Shown here: positions 31,364 to 44,365 of the stretch, one piece after another
Layout of the letters: the number at the start of each line of letters is the position of its first letter
How positions within the stretch are numbered: position 1 is the first letter of the stretch
Assembly (NCBI GenBank): GCA_014529385.2
Contig: CM043963.1
Location: 93,243,912 to 93,307,911 of the forward strand
Length of the DNA stretch: 64,000 bases
DNA from: Adiantum capillus-veneris
Lineage: Eukaryota; Streptophyta; Polypodiopsida; Polypodiales; Pteridaceae
Reading direction: 5' to 3'
Translations under genes and position numbers: made by a program
The notes under the pieces: model-generated
The model's database searches: none
The model's input: the letters and a program-made list of their open reading frames with translations, nothing else
Told to the model about the DNA's origin: nothing

Positions 31364-33925
31364 TCAGTCCTCTGAGGCTTGTTTGCCTCCGATCATGTGG
31401 ATCGTCACTCTGCTCTCTTGTATTATTTCACCGAAGCTTGCCACAGCTAGATCCCCCTCAAACACACGGCGGTTCCTTGCTTGCCAAATATGGTGAAAGA
31501 AGTAGTACCTGATTATTTGAGTGCAGACAAGAAGAGCAGGACTTCCCAACCTGTTACTACCAAAGAACATATCATTCTTAAAGAACTTAATTTTCCATGT
31601 CTTTTGAATCCACTTGCATATTTTTTCAGCCATGCCACTGATTGCCTGACATCCTTTGAAAAAGGTGGGCTAGGTCTTCACTAGCTATTCTACACCCCGA
31701 GCAACGATCAGACCCGATTCCTCTTTCTTGTATCTTCACGCCCGTCTCGGCAGAGCACCCCACATCAGTTTCCACAAAAATATCTTCATATACTAATTAA
31801 GGCCACCTTGGCTTCCAGACATTCTCCATGACTCCCTCCCACCTTTTTTCCCTCCAGTGCCTCTTGCATAATTTTTTTAGGGGGCTACACCAATTAGCCT
31901 CATGCATTGATGCATGGTAAATGCCTTTAGAATGTGGTTTCCAAAAGAGGCTACTCCCGGGCCATCTCCAAGCGTCCCATTCAAAGTTGGATTCACAAAT
32001 TGGCATCACCACCTTATCAAGCTCTTTCATCACCCTATAGACTAGTAAGATCTCAAAGCCATTCAATTGAAATTGGGTGGCTAAAGAGTCAACAGTTTTT
32101 CAGCACTTCTTGTTACCATCCCATAATTGCTCAAGTCGAACGAGCCCCTTATTATTCACATTCCTGGCCATTTCTATCCAATAGGGGCTATGTGGCGGCC
32201 CCAATATTTTAGAGAGCCAAGGGGACTAGTGCAAAATGAGTTTTAAAGTATTTGGTTACTTCCCCCCATTCCAAAACCTCAGTTGCACTTTTGCACTTCC
32301 TCATTAGCTCCCCTGAGAGTCAACCAGATCTAAGATAAGACCACTTCGGGGCTAGAAGTTTATCGTGCATCAAAACCCCCTACAACTTTCCCCCTTTCGA
32401 TCCCAGTTTTACTGAATCAAGCATTTCCTTGGTCATGATAGCCCAAGCTTGGTCATGTTTAGCCAATGAGACCATAAACTTGGCACAAAGGGCCTCAGCA
32501 TGGGATACAAGGTGAAGAATGCCGAGCCCTCCTTGGTCTAACGAGCGAGCAACTACCTCCCATCTAGCCCACTTCCATGGCCGGGAGGTTTTCGTGTTGT
32601 TCTTCCAAAGAAACCTTTTCATTGGTTTTAAGAATTCTTTCCAATTACACTTAGCCATCTTGAGCACAGGGCTGAGAAAAGAAATATACGGGATCATAAA
32701 AGCATTAATCACTCTAATCCGGCTTTGGAAGGGGAGGAAAAAAAACTCCCATCTTCTCATTTTCGAACTTATTTTTTCGAGGACCCATTGAAATCTTTGC
32801 ATGTGGGTTACGTCCACCCCAACGGGGGCTCCAGGTGTTTGAATATACTCCCTTTTGAGATAATCTCTCCTGTCCAGACTGCAGGGTCAAAAGAGTCGTT
32901 CTCTGACAGGGATATTAGTATTGACTTCTCTATATTGCACTTGGATCCCGAGGCCACAACAAATGTTTGCACAATCTCCAGAGCTCTCCTGACAACTTGA
33001 GGACACGATGCCTTCAAGCCTTAGGCGTTTGCGAACATTTTGGCCAGTAGTTGGTCGTTACCTGGTAATGCCAGACCTTGAATCTCTCCCCTCGCAGCAC
33101 TGGCTTCGAGCATCGTAATGAGAGGATGCAACCCGATGACGAAAAGCAAGGGAATCAGGGGACATCCTTGCTTAATAGACCTTTTAACCTCAAAAGAGCC
33201 CACAATTCTCTCATTAAACAAGAGCTTTGATTGGTTGCATACGCCTAGTGTGTGTATGAGGCAATAAAGGCGAGGCCCAAAGCCTAGAGCTCCCATGACT
33301 TCTTCTATATATGACCATTCTATTCTATCATAGGCTTTGTCGAGGTCCAGCTGCAACAAGATGCACTCTTGCTTGGACAAGGATGCATACTCTATTCCTA
33401 CCATTGCTGCCAAGATATTGTCATATATAGATCTCCCTTTAATGAACCCGCGTTGATGAGGAGAGATGATCCGACTCAGGAGGGGAGCAAGTCTGAGATC
33501 TATCGCCTTGGCAATAATTTTGTATGCTACTAACATCATCGTAATGGGACGCCAATGTTTAAGTTGAGAGCAGCATATCTGTTTGGGGATGGGCTTGATA
33601 AGCCCTCTCTTAACACTTGCATCCAGAAACTCTTCGGAAACAACTTGATTGGACATCCCTCGACCCTTGAGATCATCCCAAAATTCCTTGAAGAATTCAA
33701 TTGTCAGTCCATCCCAACCGGGGGACTTTTCATTGCCAAGAGATTTTAATGCCGTTGAGCATTCCTCCTCAGAGAAGGCCTTTTCCATGTGGTTGGCTTC
33801 TTCCTGGGGAACCTTCTTTTCAACACTCCCAAGTAAAGACGCTCGGGATTCTTCCACTTCCTAAGATTGGGTCTCTGGCTGGCCGATAATCTGGCTGAGA
33901 TGTCCTGTTATATTCTATTGATGCT
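31364..33925 (-). pseudogene. L1-type LINE, 5'-truncated ORF2
   Basis: Minus-strand reverse transcriptase of a plant L1-like non-LTR element. Blocks in order: SPGWDGLTIEFFKEFWDDL, HWRPITMMLVAYKIIAKAID, RGFIKGRSIYDNILAAMVGI, LLQLDLDKAYDRIEWSYIEE, IKQGCPLIPLLFVIGLHPL, then LLAKMFANA where the catalytic F/YADD should be. The thumb and later regions follow at 33017-32808 and 32817-32380 (GGLGILHLVSHAEALCAKF), and the C-terminal zinc-binding region at 32066-31797 and 31633-31364. The endonuclease domain is absent, so the copy is 5'-truncated, as is common for LINEs. Stops and the FANA active site make it inactive. Confidence 0.85.
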
Positions 33926-33956
33926 ATATAGCAAGGCCCACCAAGCAAGACTAGTT

Positions 33957-34200
33957 AGGCATGTGGAGTGGTCATAGAAGCATTAGTGGACAAAATATTT
34001 TCTTGACAAAAGCAAAGGCATCATGAGCAAGTAGACATATTGACGATAAGGCACAAAGATGATTGTGAGAATGTGCGAAGACAAATGCATTTTACAAAGT
34101 GAGTAGGCAATGTACAAAGAAGGATATGATTGAAGGTACACTAGGAGATGAGGGAGACGCATGGTTTCTATGAGGGAGAAGCATGGTTTTTCACATACGT
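33957..34200 (+). repeat. Dispersed repeat R1, copy 1
   Basis: Starts GCATGTGGAGTGGTCATAGA and continues with TTCTTGACAAAA, AAATGCATTTTACAAAGTGA and GGAGATGAGGGAG. The same order of blocks recurs at 50321-50700. No ORF. Probably part of an unclassified transposon. Confidence 0.7.
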
Positions 34201-35015
34201 GGGTGCGTGTATAGTTCCAAAAAAGTAATATTAAATCATCATACCGAAGGACATTTACCTTTTGAAGATCAAAAGAGTTAACAAAGTGATAAGAAAACCA
34301 CCATTCATGGTAATATTGTGTAAACAAGTTGAAACAAAGATGTAATCTTTTTGTAGCAAATCGTACACATATCGTGCGAGTCGATATGAACGTTCTTATG
34401 AGTGCATAGTGTTGTAACCCATGACCTGGGTCACGAAAGAACAAAGACTCAATCAACCAAGCTTATATGATGACGATAGGATTGTATCATTGAATCACCT
34501 ACATGATTTGTTAAGAAATTTTAATATTTATATACCTCAGTATGGTTTAAAATAAATGGATATTCAAGCCAAAAAAAAATATTCAAGATGAGAAACAAAA
34601 TTATAAAATCATTGCCAATATAAACATGGTTAGTGATCTACCACTATCTGGTCGTGGAAGGATGGAAATTGTTATGTAGTAATGATTTTGAATCAATTTC
34701 TTAACGCGAATGTGTTGGAGATCCTCTTGTCATCATGATCTTGGTTTGGATGAAAGGTGAAAAGCCATGTAAGTTTCGGGAAGGCTGACACATGCCAGGT
34801 GACGGGGGGCGACAAAGCAAAGGAGCACCTAGAAATATTGTAGAACTAGCTCGCGCGCCCCGCCTACCGGCGGGCCTCGCTAGCTCTTACCACCTCACTC
34901 TATATGTGTTTATGTGTGTGCATCTTTATACATTTCTCAATGACACACACACACGATCGACACTTTCTGTCTTTGGTCCCTTTAAACTACTCCTGGTACA
35001 TTTAACCCCTTTTGC

Positions 35016-35062
<47 letters not shown>

Positions 35063-35220
35063 ACATAAAAGCACATGACTAAAGAGACATATTTTTTATT
35101 AAAAAAAAAAAGTTTACATTATTGCCAAAAAGGCTCAGGAACATGTCTGCATAGCACTCTAAGTCGTGCTATTTCAACAGGATCAAGATATTGTGCTGGA
35201 GCTCTACAAACTTCTCTTAA
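34201..35220. other. Spacer with (GA)n, no gene
   Basis: Mostly AT-rich. A GC-rich patch near 34850-34890 and a (GA)n tract at 35023-35060 interrupt it. The open frame 34792-35082 ends in the repeat and has no domain. Poly(A) at 35100-35111 lies just after the end of the unknown minus-strand gene. Confidence 0.5.
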
Positions 35221-36541
35221 CACTAGGTTGGTAACCTAACAGGACATAAAAGTGTCCTTTCAGGGTTTTGAAAAAAACCTCCAAAACCATAGTAGATCCA
35301 CTCATTTTGTAAAATCCTTTCATGAGGTTATAGTTCAAGGCCTACTACACATGGAAAAAATAAGAAACTTGTAAAATTTCTCATCTTTTGGTCACACCAA
35401 GCCTCCAAAGTTGATGGACCAGTGCATTTTCATCAAAACAGTCATTTCTTACGTTTTGTTGCATAAAAATAAGATTAGGGATTTTTGTAGGACTTGAGAT
35501 AAATTCCCTAGTTAACTTCAATGGGTTGGTGATCAGAACATATGATTGCTTCTCACTCACTATTTTTTGTTTTGCCAAAATAATTAGGTACAAAAAAGTT
35601 GAATTTTTACCATTCTGCAAACCTATCATCAAAGTTTCTATAGCCACGTTCAATACAAATAATATACGCATGTTTTCTTAGTTCCCTATTGTCCTTTATG
35701 TTCATAAGGATCCATGGACCATGTCAAAAGAATAATACATCTCTTTCCAAGGGGAATCTTAGGGACAAAGATGAAGTGCTAAAAACAGCAAACATGAAAA
35801 AACTGGGTTCAACATTATGAGTTGTAGAATCCCATAGAAACTATTCAATATCTAGCCAAATTTGATCCTTATGATTAGATATGGTTACTACCTACAAAAT
35901 GCATGTAGTTGTCACAAGAAACTAACAATATTGAAAAAGCTATACTTGATATACTAGAATGTTTCGTTTTCTTCTATAATTGAAAAAATCAACCATCGTT
36001 GTGTACTATGCAAAATAGGGTATTAGGTGCCCCAAAACTCAAGGAATATTAGATTTATGTTACAATATGCGACATAGAAAATAAAAAATGCATTTGGATA
36101 TCATGAAATCCACCAAAAAAATCATAGAAGAGCTAAAATTGGCTAAAAAACAGGATTTGACAATTTTTGTAATTTGGTCATAACTTACAACTTTAATATT
36201 TATTTCTCCCTAGAAACATCAGGACATGTTGAGGACTACTAAAGATAGTTCTCTAGCATTATAGACGTCATAAAAATGAATTCTAGAGTGGTATAGTTGC
36301 AAAAAGTTGAAAAAAGCCAAAAACAAGACCCGTTTTTTCACACAGTTTAGGTTGTGAAATGTTGTGCAAGGACAAGGTTAAAGATGGAATTGGTATTCCA
36401 AAAAAATGTCGAGTTTTTTTCAGCTCACGAGACAACTTTCTAGATATATAGCACCTCAAAATCCATTTTGAAACTCTTGACATAATTCAAGGAAAATGGT
36501 CACTTAACAGGACATAAAAGTGTCCCATTACCAACCTAGTG
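35221..36541. mobile_element. 1.3-kb inverted-repeat element flanked by TTAA
   Basis: The ends are CACTAGGTTGGTAA (35221-35234) and TTACCAACCTAGTG (36528-36541), exact reverse complements. TTAA lies directly outside on both sides (35217-35220 and 36542-36545). Just inside each end is a near-palindrome AGGACATAAAAGTGTCC. The interior has no recognisable transposase. A 97-codon minus-strand frame at 35381-35671 is unassigned. The ends look CACTA-like, but the flanks fit a 4-bp TTAA duplication (as in piggyBac) and not a 3-bp one. Removing the element and one TTAA restores an open reading frame in the surrounding gene. Confidence 0.78.
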
Positions 36542-36875
36542 TTAAATCTATTTTTTGAACCCAACTCAAGTAAATCTTGTAATGACGAATCAACCCAAGC
36601 TCTTGCTTTAAGAGCATGAGCCTAATGTTGGGAAAGAAATAGGGATCAAGCAACTTGATGTAAATCGTGTCCAACTCTTCATCTACATATGATCCCCAAA
36701 CAGTGTAGTTTTTCTCAATCACTTCCCATGCCCATTGCCATCCCCGTTCAGCAGGTAACAAATTTTCTTCAAAGGCATCAACAATAAAATTTTTTACACT
36801 TGGAAAAATATTAACAATTTCGTGGGCCATTTAATTGGCTGCAAGAAAAGAAGACAACATTAGTACTCAAAGCTT

Positions 36876-36880
<5 letters not shown>

Positions 36881-36936
<56 letters not shown>
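36881..36936. repeat. (GA)n microsatellite
   Basis: About 54 bases of GA within a presumed intron of the unknown minus-strand gene. Confidence 0.85.
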
Positions 36937-36940
<4 letters not shown>

Positions 36941-39215
36941 CAACATGGCCACTTAAACACTTTAAAAAAGTATAAGCGCAATACGAACACTTCAATTACT
37001 AATTTTCATGCCAAAAAGTGTCAAGAGGTTCATTAGTTCAAAGTCTTTACAACAACCTCAAATTTTTTGTTTACAATGACTCATATTCTACTCTATAACT
37101 GGACGGATGAGGATCACTCCAATATACCACATTGAAAAACTTCACAATTAGTTTCAAAATTTGATCCGAAATGTAAGTTTTGTGATTGTGATATATCTTT
37201 CGCAATTGAATATCACAACCACAAACATTGACGTAATAAATATCAACCATATGTATTTCTTGTAGGAGTCTCATCAATTTTATTTCGCTCAATATTTGTG
37301 ACACTTTGCATAGTGTACAATGCTTAACCGTCCACAATTTCCATACCACCCTTCAGCATACGAATACACCCAATGATGCCACCAACACCATGTACCATAT
37401 CCTTGACAAATATACTCTTCCTTAACTTTCAAATATATAAGCATCCTTATATGTATTGGGAGAATAGCCAATACATCATGACCCATGTTAACCTACATTA
37501 GCAATTCACAAATCTCTCTCTCTCTCACTCACTCACTCACTCACACACACACACACATTAACCTATGTAGTAGATAAAAACCCACTTGATTAAGCCAACA
37601 ATACCTAAAAAGATATGGTACGTAGAATGCATAAACAATGGATCAAAGTGTTCGATCATCTAGAGAAGTTGAGCCTACGATCCACTCTACTTGGAACTCT
37701 CAAGATCCAAGGTCCGACATGTCGAACACTGCGATCGAGGCATTGAGGTGATTCATACAAAGAATAGATTCTAAACATCCATTCATTCACTCCATAGGAC
37801 CGTATGAAAAGTGCAATTGAGAGGGCGTTGCATACCTAACTCTCGTAGAGTTATCCGCATATCATCTATATCAAACTCTATGTGATAATAACCTACAACA
37901 CTTCTAAAATATCGTGCTTCATATAATGCCAAGATAGAATGTCTGCAATAATATTGAAGCCTGCAATGAAAATAACAACCAACCATTCAGACATAAAAAG
38001 TAACAACACATTTAACGTCATATGGATTCAAGTTCAAGCTATACGCACCGAAGGATCTCAAAATCCTTGACAATACGAACAATATCCTCAGCATATGCAG
38101 GACCCCTCCACAATGGAGAATCTAGAAAAAATGTTACACGTGTAAACATACAAATAAAGGCCAATAAGTTCTCATTCATGGTAAAAGTAAGTAACAAAGA
38201 TAAAATTTTACATTTACATACCTCTAATATAAGTAGGTACATCATTGAGGGTGTAAGAAACCATGATGTATCGTGCCATTCTTTATTTGCTCTAAAAGCA
38301 CAGATATGGAAGTTTAAGAGGAACAAATATGAAATAGATTAAAAAGTATAGAATCATGCCGTAGAGAATCATGTCCATCTTTCTTTTGTTTTAGTGAAGG
38401 ATTTAAGAGAGAGAGAGAGGAATGAAAGCAATTCAAAAGACTTTGAAATTTTACAACTTCACAAAGAGACAATACAAAATAGTTATTCAAAGTGTAGCCT
38501 TTGACTCATACCACGTTAGGGATTCTATAAGTCCAAGGACCTATGTTGTATACATTTTGCAAGATACGGGGTGGTGTTTCAACTTGAGTAAATATCCTCA
38601 ATCGATATGGTGTAGTGCGGTCTCCAACAACCCCCACCTGTTGTGCATTGACTGGCCTCTCGTCACTCACAAACCAAATATTAACTTGAATTTGACGATG
38701 CTCATGGTTCAAAGAAAAGGAAACATGGTAGTATCCAAGAACTTCCATGGACATATCTCTACCTAAGTATAGCATTTCATAAACACCTACGATGATAAAA
38801 CCTCGATGGGAGTGATCTCTGGAAAGGAATCCATGAATTATGTAGAGCAATAAAAGCTTAAAACTACAAATATATCATATATAAAAACTCTTACAATATA
38901 ATATGAGTTTGATCAAATAAGATCACCAAAAACATAGCAGGAACTCTTCCCCTCCATTGCGGTGGATCTTCAACAGAGTAAGGCAATGTATAAGCCAATA
39001 TTCTCAAGAAAATAATAGGTCAAGTTAATAATAAACTAATTTAAAAAAGAAGATAAATACCTCGAATGAATTCAATGATGTGACCCACTACATAGGAGGC
39101 ACTACGTCGAGGATCCATCTGTGGGAAATACTTTGATCTAAGAGATATGAATAAAATTTAACATCAAGTGTGTCTAACTTTAAGTGAGAGCCACAATGTC
39201 AATTTGAACTTATTG

Positions 39216-42200
39216 TTATGAGCTCGCTAGTTGTAATACTTCCTTAAATACAATGTTTGGAGTGTAGTAACACTCCGCTTGAGTGTTTTTAGTATTGACA
39301 ACAATCCTCATAGAAGCTGCACTTCGTATACGTGACATTGCAACATACAACTGTCCATGAGAGAAGATCGATGACTCAAGATATAGACCAAGAATTCCAA
39401 GTGTTTGCCCTTGTGCTTTGTTGATAGTCATCCCAAAAGCAAGCCTGATTGGAAATTGACGATGCTTCATTTGAAATGGAAGCCCCTGATGGCTTCCAAT
39501 AATAAAGTCAATCCTTGGAAGAAAAACTCTCTCTCTCCAATATTTGATCCTGTAACTATCTCTGCCTCAATTACCTTATGATGAAATTGCTTGCATATCA
39601 ATCTAGTTCCGTTGCATAATCCACGTCTTGGATCCAAATTGCGCAGCAACATGATAGGAGCATTTTCTTTCAAGACTAAAGCATGAGGTGGAAAACCACC
39701 ACCAAGAGTAAGGCTATTCAGATATTCAATTGTGTACAAATGTGTGTTTTCCTCTGACATACAAATTGAACACTCAAATACTCTTTGCAATCTCCATGCA
39801 TTCTTTGCAATGCATAGTCATTAATTAAATCCACCTCTTTATTCCGTGGAGCAAGTATTGCTCGATCTCTGAAAAAAGTTGCATGATCTTGAAAATGACA
39901 CAAATATCCATATATAAAGCTTAGAAGATCTGCCAAACTATTTCGTGGAAGCATCATGTGTGAAGGTATTTTGACTCTTTCTAAGTCTCCTCCATCATCC
40001 ATAACCCCATTGCCAATATCAAGCACCCAACGGGAAAAACTTTGTTGAAGTGAATTTGAACCGCAATCAACTATACGCATATTTTTGGAAAGCCTCAGTA
40101 TCTTCGTGTATTTCCATATGTGACAATGACACAACGAAGCATTTACAATGTCTTTCGACTACCTTTTGGTACAACAGGTAGTATTTGTCGAAAGTTGCCT
40201 CCAAGCAAAATGATTTTTCCACCAAACAAAGTATCTCACTGCATAATATCTCTTAAAGTTCTGTCCACTGCTTCAAACGCATAGGGATGTGTCATGGGAG
40301 CTTCATCCCATATAAGTAAAGCTGCATTCCTTAGAAGTTCTGCAAGTTGACTATTTACCTTTATATTGCAAGTTGCTTCAGAGTGAAGCTCCAAAGGTAT
40401 CTTAAACCTAGAATGAGCAGTTCTTCCATTACTCAAAAGCAAAGCTGCAATACCCGAGGATGCACATGCAAGAGAAACTCTACAACTTCCTCGCACTCAT
40501 GAAAGAAGTGCATTATATAAGTAAGTTTTTCCTGAGCCACCAGGACCATCTAGGAAAAATACCTTCCCTGAATGTGTGTCAACAGCTTGTAGCACTTGGT
40601 GATAAGCATCTCGCCGATCCTCATTTAAGGAATTTTCCATACAATCTCCTATACTACACTGTTCATCAACATTGAACATTGTTTCTTCAGCCATATCACC
40701 ATTTTCACTTAAGGATACCAATGTTGAGTCTATTGCAGGCAACATATAATCGCAAAGCCTCTTGCCATGTTGTTGCAAAAATCATTCTATATGAAGCAAT
40801 GCTTGATTTTTTGCCACATCAAATCGCACACTTGCATCTGAAATACGCATCCTTAGGGCATAAACATAGTCCTCACAAAATTTAGTACAAAACCTGTCCC
40901 AAAGAGCAGCCGGATGAAGTGGCTCACAAAAGACTAATATGATTGCAAACAATTGTCTCAACTGCATTCCATTTTGAAAAAAAGATGCCTCTTGGAGGCA
41001 AATTGACCATTCTTCATCATCTTGCAATAATCCTCTAGCTATACATGCCTCCTTGTATGTATCATAGACGTAACCATCATACATACGCAAGTCTTCAAAA
41101 CACTTACATCCCTTGCAAATATTGAGAAGCATTCGTAGGTAATAAACCTCACCAGCAGTAGGGACAATATTATACATTCTTCCAATAGAAACACCCTGTT
41201 GTCGTGGAGACCATGCCTTTTGACTTTTATTCCATACCCAACCATTTGGAAAGTCAGTATATGTGAAGCAAATATTGAGAAGCATTCGTAGGTAATAAAC
41301 CTCACCAGCAGTAGGGACAATATTATACATTCTTCCAATAGAAACACCCTGTTGTCGTGGAGACCATGCCTTTTGACTTTTATTCCATACCCAACCATTT
41401 GGAAAGTCAGTATATGTGAAGCTATTTGCTTCAGGATAATTTTGATTTGCAACAAACCATTCTGTCAAGGTAGTTTTTCTATTTTGTTCATTATCTAGCA
41501 AATGTGATACATCATCACCATCTTGAAATGTGACCATATTCTGGAATGGAAGGTGTACTTGCAATCGTTGAATAGCTGGCCTTTCACTATGCATGTGGAA
41601 GCCAAATATTCTCCACATAGCCTCAGATGCAGAAACATAACGTGCATTGAGATAACTCTTGATCTCATCAGTAGCTTCTTCACCATCTCGATCATGTCCC
41701 TTGTAGACATACTTATAAAGATATTTCACGGTAGTGACAGTTGAGCAAATCTCCACATTAATATGGGCTTGGTATCTTAGTGATAAGAGAGGGTTGTAAG
41801 GAACAACCCAACGATTATCTAAATTGTAATTTTTAGACGTAACAAACCTTCCATCATCTCTTCTCATATACACAGGATATCCACTTTCGTTTACATTTGT
41901 AGACGTAGAAAATGTTCGTGGAAACTTGAATCTACACTTACCATCAACCATACATGGAGAACGTGGGTTCAAAGGACCACATGGCCCATGAACATTACAA
42001 TGACTCACTACATCAAATAATTCTAGAAACACATTCTTTTCAGGGAGCTCTGCACAAACCAACTTGTCATAGTGTAATGTATCTATGGGTTTATATTCGG
42101 ATGCAAGTATCAACAATATGAGGAAGACCTCTCTTCTGAAACTCAATCACTGAAACATGTCCAATCACCTCCCCAAATATGGCTTGCTTGATAAGTAAAT

Positions 42201-43821
42201 GCATCATATCTTGGAACTTCTGATAAAACACTCGTATAGTCAGATCAGAACGATCAACAGCACTTTGTCCAGGTAGTAATGCATCATCTATTTCCTTCCA
42301 TCGTGGATTACATGTGAATGTGATGAAGAGTTCCGGTTTTCCCCTACTATGAACAATTTCCATTGCATCTTGAAATAGTTGGCACATATATCTAGGACCT
42401 CCAACAAAAGACGAAGGAAAAACAATTCTACGGACAACCTTTTGACCTTCAGCCCTCTCTAAGCCATCTCTAGCCTCAACCATGTTAACCAATCCTTGGT
42501 ACACTTCACCACGGAGTGTTTTTTTGTTATTTCGCATCCACAAAAGACGGGACTCCTCTAGAGTACTATAAGCATCCACGACATACTGTTGTAATAGCCT
42601 ACCCCCTCGAAGAAGACACTCCACAGTATCATCTCTTATTTGTAAGCGAAAGACATAATATTGCTTTTGACTCAATTTTTTTCCATCGGTAGTCTTTAAA
42701 TAAAGATGCCACCCATCCTCTCCACTTGGAAATAATAAAACATACAATAAGGACATGTAAGCTCGAAGCATGCTGGAGATTCTTTTCAAACCCTTGTGTC
42801 GAAAATTCAGTACAATGTCACGATAGCCAATATTTCTATCATCCCCTTGTCCTGGCATAATTGCAGCAACTTCAGAACCCCTTGGAGCAAGATATTGCCA
42901 ACCATCACAACGATGCTCCGCAATAACCATCCTCATATTGGGTACAATAGCATCTCTAGACAAAGAAGCAGCAGATTGTAGAGCATTTGCATAAGGATTT
43001 ACTCTATGCATCATCACCTGTAAACACTCTAGAATAATACGATCTAAATTTGAAACATGATGCAATCTGTTGCTCAACTCATGTTCAGTATCAAAAATAT
43101 ATAATTGTGCAAAGCGTGGGACTTCATTTTGTCCTTCGGCTGGCGCTAAAGAACCAATACTATGATAGACAGAGCCGTGAACCTTAAAAGTGTATACACC
43201 TCTCCCACCATAATTAATAGTCTCATCGATATGGGCACCAAGAGACACAAATTCCAATGCATTATTATATCCTCGAATGTTTTATAAGAACTGTCTACTT
43301 CTTGTTGTGGTTGAGCTCATCAAATCTTTCAATTCATTTGGTGGCTCATTCAAAGGAAGTAATTGGACTTTTCCATCAGAGCAGCAATATTTACCCACAA
43401 ATGTTTGGATAGTCTTTCCTTCATCCTTCCAGGCCTTTGCTCCACATTTAGAGCAAACATAATCTAAGCTTCCTAAGTTGTGCAACACACACTTTTTGGA
43501 TAGAAGTGGTGCCATAGACTTGTGATGTAAAAGGAGAGACATTGGATATTCAAAGCGGATGGACAAATAGTGTTTTTCTACTTTAGAATAGTTACCCTCT
43601 ACTAAGTTCATTGTTGTCCTAACATTCATGGCTTCAGAGTTTCCTTCACGTACATCATGATTGCTTTGCCTTTCATTGCACTCCAATAAAGTTCCAATAG
43701 TACTTTGTAGTGAATGCCTTGTTCTCTCTCGTGCTATTTGGTGCCTCGCCTTTCGCGAATCATCACACAGTCGACTACGTCGTGCATGACCAGGTGATAA
43801 TATACGTGGTCCAGATACCAT
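39216..43821 (-). pseudogene. Helitron Rep-helicase (RepHel), decayed
   Basis: Replicase-helicase of a rolling-circle Helitron. N-terminal zinc-binding region at 43821-43282 (CSKCGAKAW). The Helitron_like_N/Rep domain spans 43257-40782: HVSVIEFQKRGLPH holds the first histidine of the HUH motif, and KYLYKYVYKGHD near 41695-41733 supplies the tyrosine pair. PIF1 helicase domain: Walker A GPGGSGKTYLY in 40778-40497, Walker B LLIWDEAPM in 40496-40236, then 40134-39718, 39790-39467 (LRNLDPRRGLCNGTRLI) and the C-terminal FGMTINKAQGQTLG in 39470-39216. Frameshifts occur within the HUH motif (about 42118), near 43260, near 40500 and near 39780, and a perfect 153-bp internal duplication is present. 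The 5' TC and 3' CTRR/hairpin ends were not located. Confidence 0.9.
41115..41420 (-). repeat. Perfect 153-bp tandem duplication in the Helitron ORF
   Basis: 41115-41267 and 41268-41420 appear identical by eye. 153 bp is 51 codons, so the frame is kept and the block FTYTDFPNGWVWNKSQKAWS...LLNIC occurs twice. The duplication is recent or an assembly artefact. Confidence 0.9.
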
Positions 43822-43934
43822 CTATGAAATTAGGTGCAAATAGATCTCATATAATTTGGATTTGTCACTAAAAGAAAATCCTTATGCATAATAAAAATCA
43901 ATATAAACTGGGACATCTAACTATATCCTCTAAC

Positions 43935-44122
43935 CTAAATACATTTGACACATTGATAGTGACTCAATTAAAAAGTACAGTTTGATGAAGATACAACATA
44001 GCATTACATATTTCTACCATAAGTACGACTAAATACATTTGACACAACGGCTTGACTCAATTAAAAAGAACAGTTTGATGAAGATAAAACAAAACATTAC
44101 ATATTTCTACCATTAGTAGGAT
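43935..44122. repeat. Two-copy tandem repeat, 94-bp period
   Basis: CTAAATACATTTGACACA starts at 43935 and 44029. The copies share TCAATTAAAAAG, ACAGTTTGATGAAGAT and CATTACATATTTCTACCAT with a few differences. Confidence 0.85.
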
Positions 44123-44365
44123 TAGGTCATTGAGAAACTTGACACTGCTTTGGTCGAACTAATCTAGCCAAAGCACTTAATTTATTTGAGGTAGCTCGGA
44201 TATCTGAAAGTCTTGAACCTTGAACCTTTGTCAAAGCACCAGGCTTATTGAAGATACTTCTCAATCCTGGCACGATTTGTCGTAGATTATTGTCTTGCAT
44301 TCGTCCTTTTGATTCACGTTGACTCCGCGAAGCCTCTTTTCAAAGATTCTCAATAGATGCCAATA

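Larger units (their letters stand above)
35113..39140 (-). pseudogene. Unrecognised multi-exon gene, interrupted
   Basis: A set of minus-strand exon-like segments with normal composition but no domain I recognise. 39130-39070 reads MDPRRSASYVVGHIIEFIRG; about 39000-38915 contains SVEDPPQWRGRVPAMFFGDL; 38850-38506 is a 114-codon open stretch (SMEVLGYYHVSFSLNHEHRQ). About 38270-38220 reads MARYIMVSYTLNDVPTYIRG; 38125-38035 contains SPLWRGPAYAEDIVRIVKDF; 37986-37783, 37486-37289 and 37349-37071 follow. The last exon, 36830-36545 (MAHEIVNIFPSVKNFIVDAF, PAERGWQWAWEVIEKNYTVW), continues across the TTAA element to a stop at about 35113. The motif PxWRGxxxA appears in two segments. It lies immediately downstream of the Helitron helicase, so it could be Helitron cargo or an older neighbour. 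Exon borders are estimates. Confidence 0.45.

Noticed and set aside
36528-36541. Calling the TTAA-flanked element a standard CACTA element from its CACTA ends
   Set aside because: No transposase or subterminal motif, and a 3-bp duplication is absent while TTAA matches on both sides. Class left open.
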